Positions 59,624 to 64,000 of a stretch of DNA of 64,000 bases are shown in pieces (the stretch's first letter is position 1; each line of letters begins with the position of its first letter). Position numbers and translations under genes: made by a program. The stretch spans positions 1-64,000 of the forward strand of contig CAMLIL010000004.1 of assembly GCA_946480015.1 (NCBI GenBank). Direction: 5' to 3'. This stretch comes from an uncultured Oxalobacteraceae bacterium (GTDB lineage: Bacteria; Pseudomonadota; Gammaproteobacteria; Burkholderiales; Burkholderiaceae). The notes under the pieces are model-generated. The model had not been told where the DNA came from. It did no database searches and saw only the letters and a program-made list of their open reading frames with translations.

Positions 59624-62600
59624 ATGTGGCTGACCCGAGTCAGCATCGCGAATCCCGTGCTTGCCGTTATGATCATGGCAGCTTTGCTGGTGCTCGGTAC
59701 TTTGTCGTACCGGCAGCTACGCGTTGATCAATATCCGGAGCTAAACTTCCCCGTGGTGGTGGTGCAGGTGGAGTACCCGGGTGCCGCCCCGGAAGTGGTT
59801 GAGACGCAGCTGGCGCGGCCCATCGAGACTGCGGTCAACACGATTGCCGGCATCAACAGCCTCACGTCGCGCTCCTATGGCGGACTGGCTGTCGTCGTGA
59901 TCGAATTCGACCTCAGCACAAACCCTGTCAGCGCCGAGCAAGCGGTGCAGGAAAAGGTGCAGGCACTTAGGACGTCGTTCCACGTCGATGTGCTGGCACC
60001 CCGGGTCAGCCGTTTCGATCCCAGCGATAGGCCGATGTTCGTGCTGGCGCTCGGCGCTTCGCCCGGCGCCGATCCGGCCAGCACGCGGGAACTGAACACG
60101 ATTGCCGAGCAGGTGAGAAGACGGTTCGTGAACGTCGCCGGCGTCGGTGCCGTCAATGTGGTCGGTGGCGCCGAACGCGCGGTGCAAATCGCGATCGATC
60201 CGGCAAAGATGCAGGCTCACAACGTAGGCGTCGAGGCCGTACTGCGTGCCCTGCGCGACAGTAATCAGCGCACTGCGGCCGGCCTGTTACGGTCCAGTCA
60301 GAGCGAGACGACGGTTCAGGCTCAGTCCAGCCTGGTGGACGTTGACCGGTTCGGTGAACTGCAGGTCGCCCGCCGCGGCGACCTGCCGGTGACACTGCGG
60401 CAACTGGGACGCGTTACCGACGACCAGAAGGATCAAGAAAGCGTCGCGCTGTTCCAAGGCCGCAGGGTGGTCGCGCTCGAAGTCCTGAAGGCGCAGGGCC
60501 ACGATACCATCGCGGTGGCCGACGGCGCGATGCGCGTATTGGTTGAGCTAAAGGCTGAACTGCAGAAAAGGCATCCCGGTCTCGCCATCGACATCGTCAA
60601 GGACGCGGCCAGGCCGATCCGTCTGGCGCTGGCAAACGTGCGCACCACCCTCATCGAGGGCGCCGTGCTGACCGTGCTGGTGATCTGGCTGTCCCTTAAC
60701 TCCTGGCGGTCGACTGTGATCACGGCACTTGCGCTGCCGGTTGCGCTGATCGGGACGTTCAGCTTCGTTTATCTGCTTGGCTGCACCATCAACATGGTAA
60801 CTATGATGGCGCTGTCACTGTGTGTCGGGCTGCTGATCGACGACGCCATCGTCGTGCGCGAGAACATCGTTCGCCACCTTGGTCATCGTACAGGCGCCGA
60901 GGCGCACCGTGTCGCGGCCATCCATGGTACGGCTGAGATTTCCTTGGCGGTGCTGGCGACAACGCTGACCATCCTGGCCGTCTTTATTCCGGTCGCCTTC
61001 ATGGGGGGAATCATCGGACGCTTCTTTCATCAATTCGGCATAACCGTCAGCGCCGCGGTCCTGATCTCGATGCTGGTCGCGTTTTCGCTGGACCCGATGC
61101 TTTCGGCAAAATGGCACGGCACCCGGCATGCCGCGTCATCCAGGCACCAAACGGCCGCTCGCGGCCATCGTCTGGGGTCAATGGCCGCCGGACTGGCGAG
61201 CACCCTGACCAGCCAGTACCAGCTGGCGCTCAACTGGTCGCTATCTCATCGCATCTCCGTACTGGTGTTTGCGCTGCTGACTTTCTTGGCTGGCTTGGCA
61301 ATTCCCGCATGCAATTTGATCGGAAGCGAATTTCTGCCGCAAGCCGACTTCGCCGAAACGGGTGTGGCGTTCCAGACGGTACCGGGATCGTCGCTGGAAG
61401 CCACGGAGCTCAAGGCAGTTCAGGTCGAACGAGCGATTCGGCAATTCAAGGAGGTGCGCGCGCTCTATACAACGATCAATACCGGCAACGCGCAAGGTAA
61501 AAACATGGGGACCGTGTTCATCAAGCTGTGTCCGCGCAGTGAACGCGATATCAGTGCGAAGGAATTCAACATTCTGTTGCGTCAGCGCTTGCGCCACCTG
61601 GCCGGGATCCGCTTGACCCATGTCGGTCCGCTCGACGGCCTCAGCAACGACAACAAACAGATTAGGATCAGCCTGCAGGGGCCGGATATTGGGCAGCTCG
61701 CATCGATAGCCGCCGAGGCCCAGCGGCGCATGGCGACAATCCCTGGTCTGGTCGACCTTGACTCGAGTCTCTCGGCACAGGCGCCTCGGATATCGGTGGA
61801 GCTCGAGCGAACCAGTGCGTCGGACCTGGGCATCGGCGTCAGCCAGGTAGGAACGACCCTGCGCACGCTGCTCAACGGCGAAATCGCGGCAAACTGGTGG
61901 GCGGACAATGGTGAAAGCGTCGATGTACGGGTCGGCATCGCTGCGACGGGGCACAACACGATCGACGATCTCAAGCGCATTGCATTGACTCCGGCAGGGA
62001 CAAAGGCAACCGGGGCCATGGTGATGCTTGGCCAGATCGCCCAGATCAGAGATGCAGCCGGGCCAACTCAGATCAACCGCCGCGATCTGCGGCGCGAGAT
62101 CGAATTGTCCGCCAATACGGCCGGGCGCTCGACAGGCGAAGTGGCGCGCGAGGTGAAGGCAGTGCTGGACAGCCTTGAATGGCCATCCGGTTATCGCTAT
62201 CAAGCGCGAGGGTCGGTCAAGAATATGAAGGAATCGTTCGAACATGCTGCAGTGGCGCTGGTTCTCGGCGTAACGTTCATCTACATGATCCTCGCCTCGC
62301 AATTTTCCAGTTTTCTCCAGCCGCTGGCCATCATGTCGGCGCTTCCGCTCACTGTCAGCGGGGCGTTTCTGGCTCTTCTGACCTTCGGCGGGACACTGAA
62401 TCTTTTTTCGGTGATCGGCCTCATCATGTTGATGGGGCTGGTCACGAAGAACGCCATCTTGCTGGTTGACTTTGCCAACCGAGCCCGTGCAGCAGGGGCC
62501 GAGCGCGATGCAGCCCTGCTCGCTGCGGCGCAAACCCGTCTGCGTCCCATCCTGATGACCAGCGCCGCGACCATATTCGGCATGCTGCCGCTGGCGTTCA

Positions 62601-62761
62601 GCCTCTCGGAGGGCGCGGAGCAGCGCGCGCCAATGGGACAGTCTGTCATTGGCGGCATGTTGACCGCAACACTGCTCACCTTGTTCGTCGTGCCGGTCGC
62701 CTATTCTTGTATTGACGATCTGCGACGGTGGACTCTGCGTAGAAATATACCCCGGCCCTAG
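59624..62761 (+). CDS. RND-family efflux permease
   Basis: The 1045-residue inner-membrane pump has the usual two repeats: N-terminal helix (LAVMIMAALLVLGTLSY), periplasmic loop with YPGAAPEVVETQLARPIE, and transmembrane segments with the proton-relay pair D406-D407 in LLIDDAIVVREN; the second half repeats the layout (FIYMILASQFSSFLQPLAIM; TFGGTLNLFSVIGLIMLMGL). Length and motifs fit the multidrug/hydrophobe HAE1-type group. The adaptor gene follows after 53 bp and a TolC-like outer channel is not in the window, although tolC is commonly near the pcm/tetR locus at the left edge. Export of the operon's lipid is plausible. Confidence 0.92.
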   Translation: MWLTRVSIANPVLAVMIMAALLVLGTLSYRQLRVDQYPELNFPVVVVQVEYPGAAPEVVETQLARPIETAVNTIAGINSLTSRSYGGLAVVVIEFDLSTNPVSAEQAVQEKVQALRTSFHVDVLAPRVSRFDPSDRPMFVLALGASPGADPASTRELNTIAEQVRRRFVNVAGVGAVNVVGGAERAVQIAIDPAKMQAHNVGVEAVLRALRDSNQRTAAGLLRSSQSETTVQAQSSLVDVDRFGELQVARRGDLPVTLRQLGRVTDDQKDQESVALFQGRRVVALEVLKAQGHDTIAVADGAMRVLVELKAELQKRHPGLAIDIVKDAARPIRLALANVRTTLIEGAVLTVLVIWLSLNSWRSTVITALALPVALIGTFSFVYLLGCTINMVTMMALSLCVGLLIDDAIVVRENIVRHLGHRTGAEAHRVAAIHGTAEISLAVLATTLTILAVFIPVAFMGGIIGRFFHQFGITVSAAVLISMLVAFSLDPMLSAKWHGTRHAASSRHQTAARGHRLGSMAAGLASTLTSQYQLALNWSLSHRISVLVFALLTFLAGLAIPACNLIGSEFLPQADFAETGVAFQTVPGSSLEATELKAVQVERAIRQFKEVRALYTTINTGNAQGKNMGTVFIKLCPRSERDISAKEFNILLRQRLRHLAGIRLTHVGPLDGLSNDNKQIRISLQGPDIGQLASIAAEAQRRMATIPGLVDLDSSLSAQAPRISVELERTSASDLGIGVSQVGTTLRTLLNGEIAANWWADNGESVDVRVGIAATGHNTIDDLKRIALTPAGTKATGAMVMLGQIAQIRDAAGPTQINRRDLRREIELSANTAGRSTGEVAREVKAVLDSLEWPSGYRYQARGSVKNMKESFEHAAVALVLGVTFIYMILASQFSSFLQPLAIMSALPLTVSGAFLALLTFGGTLNLFSVIGLIMLMGLVTKNAILLVDFANRARAAGAERDAALLAAAQTRLRPILMTSAATIFGMLPLAFSLSEGAEQRAPMGQSVIGGMLTATLLTLFVVPVAYSCIDDLRRWTLRRNIPRP

Positions 62762-62814
62762 TTATTCGCTGCCCTTGGCCGCCTCACGATCCTTGCTTGC
62801 CTTTCTATCCTTGT

Positions 62815-63987
62815 ATGAAACTTCGTTTTTCACAGCGTGCCTTGTTGGTCTTTGTCCTTGCTGCCAGCTTTGCCGCGGCGGTATTTGGACGTCGCGCCGG
62901 CGAACCTCCGGCGCGCGCACACCGCACATCGGCACCGATCGAGATCGAGCTACTTCCCGGCGACGTCGTCCGTGTGCAACGTCAGGACTTGACGGAAAAC
63001 CTCGACTTGTCCGGCACGTTGCGAGCGACCAATCAGGCGGTAGTCAAGGCGAAAGTCGCGGGTGAGGTCCGTGCCGTGTTGGTACAGGAGGGCCAAGCGG
63101 TCACCAAGGGCCAGCTGCTGGTAGGCATCGACAACACGGACTATCTCGCTCGCGTCAAACAGGCACAAGGGGCTCTGCTGGCGGCGCGCGGCCAGCTGGA
63201 CATCGCCAGGAAAGCGCAGGACATCAACCGTAACCTGCAGCTTCAAGGCTTTATTTCCCGTAATGCATCCGAGAACGCATCGAGCCAGTACACGATTGCC
63301 AGCGCAAATCACGACTCGGCCGCCGGTGCGCTCGAACTGGCGCAAAAGGCGCTCGCCGATACGCAGATCCGCGCTCCACTGGACGGTCTCGTCAGCCGCC
63401 GCAGCGTTGAGCCAGGGGAAAAAGTCAGCGTGGACACACCTTTGCTTGCCGTGGTGGACTTGGGCCGAATGGAGCTCGAAGCATCCGTTCCAGCCAGCGA
63501 TGTCAGCAAGGTCACATTCAGACAGGTCGCCGCGGTGCGCATCGAAGGCATTGCCACTCCGCTGACGGGCAGGGTTTCGCGCATCAATCCAAGTGTTGAG
63601 CCCGGTTCACGTTCGATCATCGTCCATATCACGCTGGACGGAGAAACCGCGTTATCACGCATTCTGAGGGACGGCATGTTCGGCGTCGCCTCGTTGGCGA
63701 TCGCGCAGCGTCAAGGCGTCCTGGCGGTGCCGCGCTCAGCGGTAAGGGAGGACGAAGGCGGATCCTTCGTCTACATCGTCGAGCACGGCCGGATAGGCAT
63801 TCGCAGGGTCACGCTCGGGGTCCGTGGAAACGATGACGATACCGGCCTCGTCCAGGTGGTCACCGGTACTGAGGCAGGCGCTATCGTACTACGGAGAAAC
63901 CTGGGCGTCTTGCAGGACAGGGCGCCGGTTAGATTCATGGCGGAAGGCGCAGCGCGGCCGGCCAGCGCGGCCGCTTCGCGCCCGTAA
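62815..63987 (+). CDS. RND periplasmic adaptor (membrane fusion protein)
   Basis: The start is ATG at 62815 (MKLRFSQRALLVFVLAASFA), giving a 390-residue lipoprotein-less adaptor with an N-terminal membrane anchor or signal. The biotinyl-lipoyl domain (VVKAKVAGEVRAVLVQEGQA and ADTQIRAPLDGLVSRRSVEP), the coiled-coil hairpin (residues about 115-190) and the beta-barrel (VPASDVSKVTFRQVAAVRIE) are in order. It joins the RND permease encoded just upstream to an outer-membrane channel. It is the last gene seen; the window ends 13 bp after its stop. Confidence 0.92.
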   Translation: MKLRFSQRALLVFVLAASFAAAVFGRRAGEPPARAHRTSAPIEIELLPGDVVRVQRQDLTENLDLSGTLRATNQAVVKAKVAGEVRAVLVQEGQAVTKGQLLVGIDNTDYLARVKQAQGALLAARGQLDIARKAQDINRNLQLQGFISRNASENASSQYTIASANHDSAAGALELAQKALADTQIRAPLDGLVSRRSVEPGEKVSVDTPLLAVVDLGRMELEASVPASDVSKVTFRQVAAVRIEGIATPLTGRVSRINPSVEPGSRSIIVHITLDGETALSRILRDGMFGVASLAIAQRQGVLAVPRSAVREDEGGSFVYIVEHGRIGIRRVTLGVRGNDDDTGLVQVVTGTEAGAIVLRRNLGVLQDRAPVRFMAEGAARPASAAASRP

Positions 63988-64000
63988 GCCTGCTCCGAGA

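Overview
The window is high-GC proteobacterial DNA. The cut-off Pcm-like start next to a TetR gene and the overall gene content suggest a betaproteobacterium of the Burkholderiales, possibly Oxalobacteraceae; this is inference from gene style, not from a marker gene.

The main structure is a complete Tn7-like transposon of about 43.2 kb (1001-44180). Its ends can be read directly: related inverted termini (TGTTCCGTC at the left, GACGAAACA at the right), several TnsB-type internal repeats at each end, and a 5-bp target duplication TTCGT (996-1000 and 44181-44185). From the left end inward it carries an XRE regulator and tnsA-tnsB-tnsC followed by two different TniQ-family genes (a long TnsD-like one and a shorter one). 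No TnsE, Cas gene or CRISPR array is visible.

The cargo is mostly defence and conflict genes: a STAND NTPase with a predicted N-terminal nuclease (10.6-14.6 kb); a truncated and an intact IS5-family element (15.0-16.6 kb); an operon of a zinc-hook AAA ATPase, a gamma-glutamylcyclotransferase-fold protein and a HEPN protein (16.8-21.1 kb); a PIN protein (21.2-22.1 kb); an IS5-related MITE (22.7 kb); an unknown gene paired with an XRE/ImmA-IrrE protease behind three 33-bp direct repeats (23-24.8 kb); a type VI secretion effector operon PAAR-DUF4123-small protein-Tox-REase-5-immunity (26.6-29.2 kb); several unknown genes around a kdpB fragment (29.5-33.5 kb); a WYL regulator (34.2 kb); and a Wadjet-type JetABCD operon led by a small winged-helix gene and a perfect 44-bp palindrome (35.4-41.7 kb). 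Small orphan genes fill the right end (42.2-43.8 kb).

To the left of the element lie pcm (partial) and tetR, on the minus strand. To the right, 44.4-64.0 kb is one long plus-strand gene run: PEP-utilising enzyme, acyl carrier protein, GNAT-fold acyltransferase, tandem-fused acyl-CoA dehydrogenase, fatty acyl-AMP ligase, alpha-oxoamine synthase, NAD-dependent reductase, membrane methyltransferase, ABC ATPase and permease, PlsC-like acyltransferase, quinone oxidoreductase, RND permease and RND adaptor. The set ACP + acyl ligase + alpha-oxoamine synthase + reductase + GNAT acyltransferase matches the enzyme types of bacterial ceramide/sphingolipid synthesis, with the transporters probably exporting the lipid. 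Without the transposon, tetR and this operon would be divergent neighbours about 280 bp apart, so the element appears to have landed between a regulator and its likely target operon.
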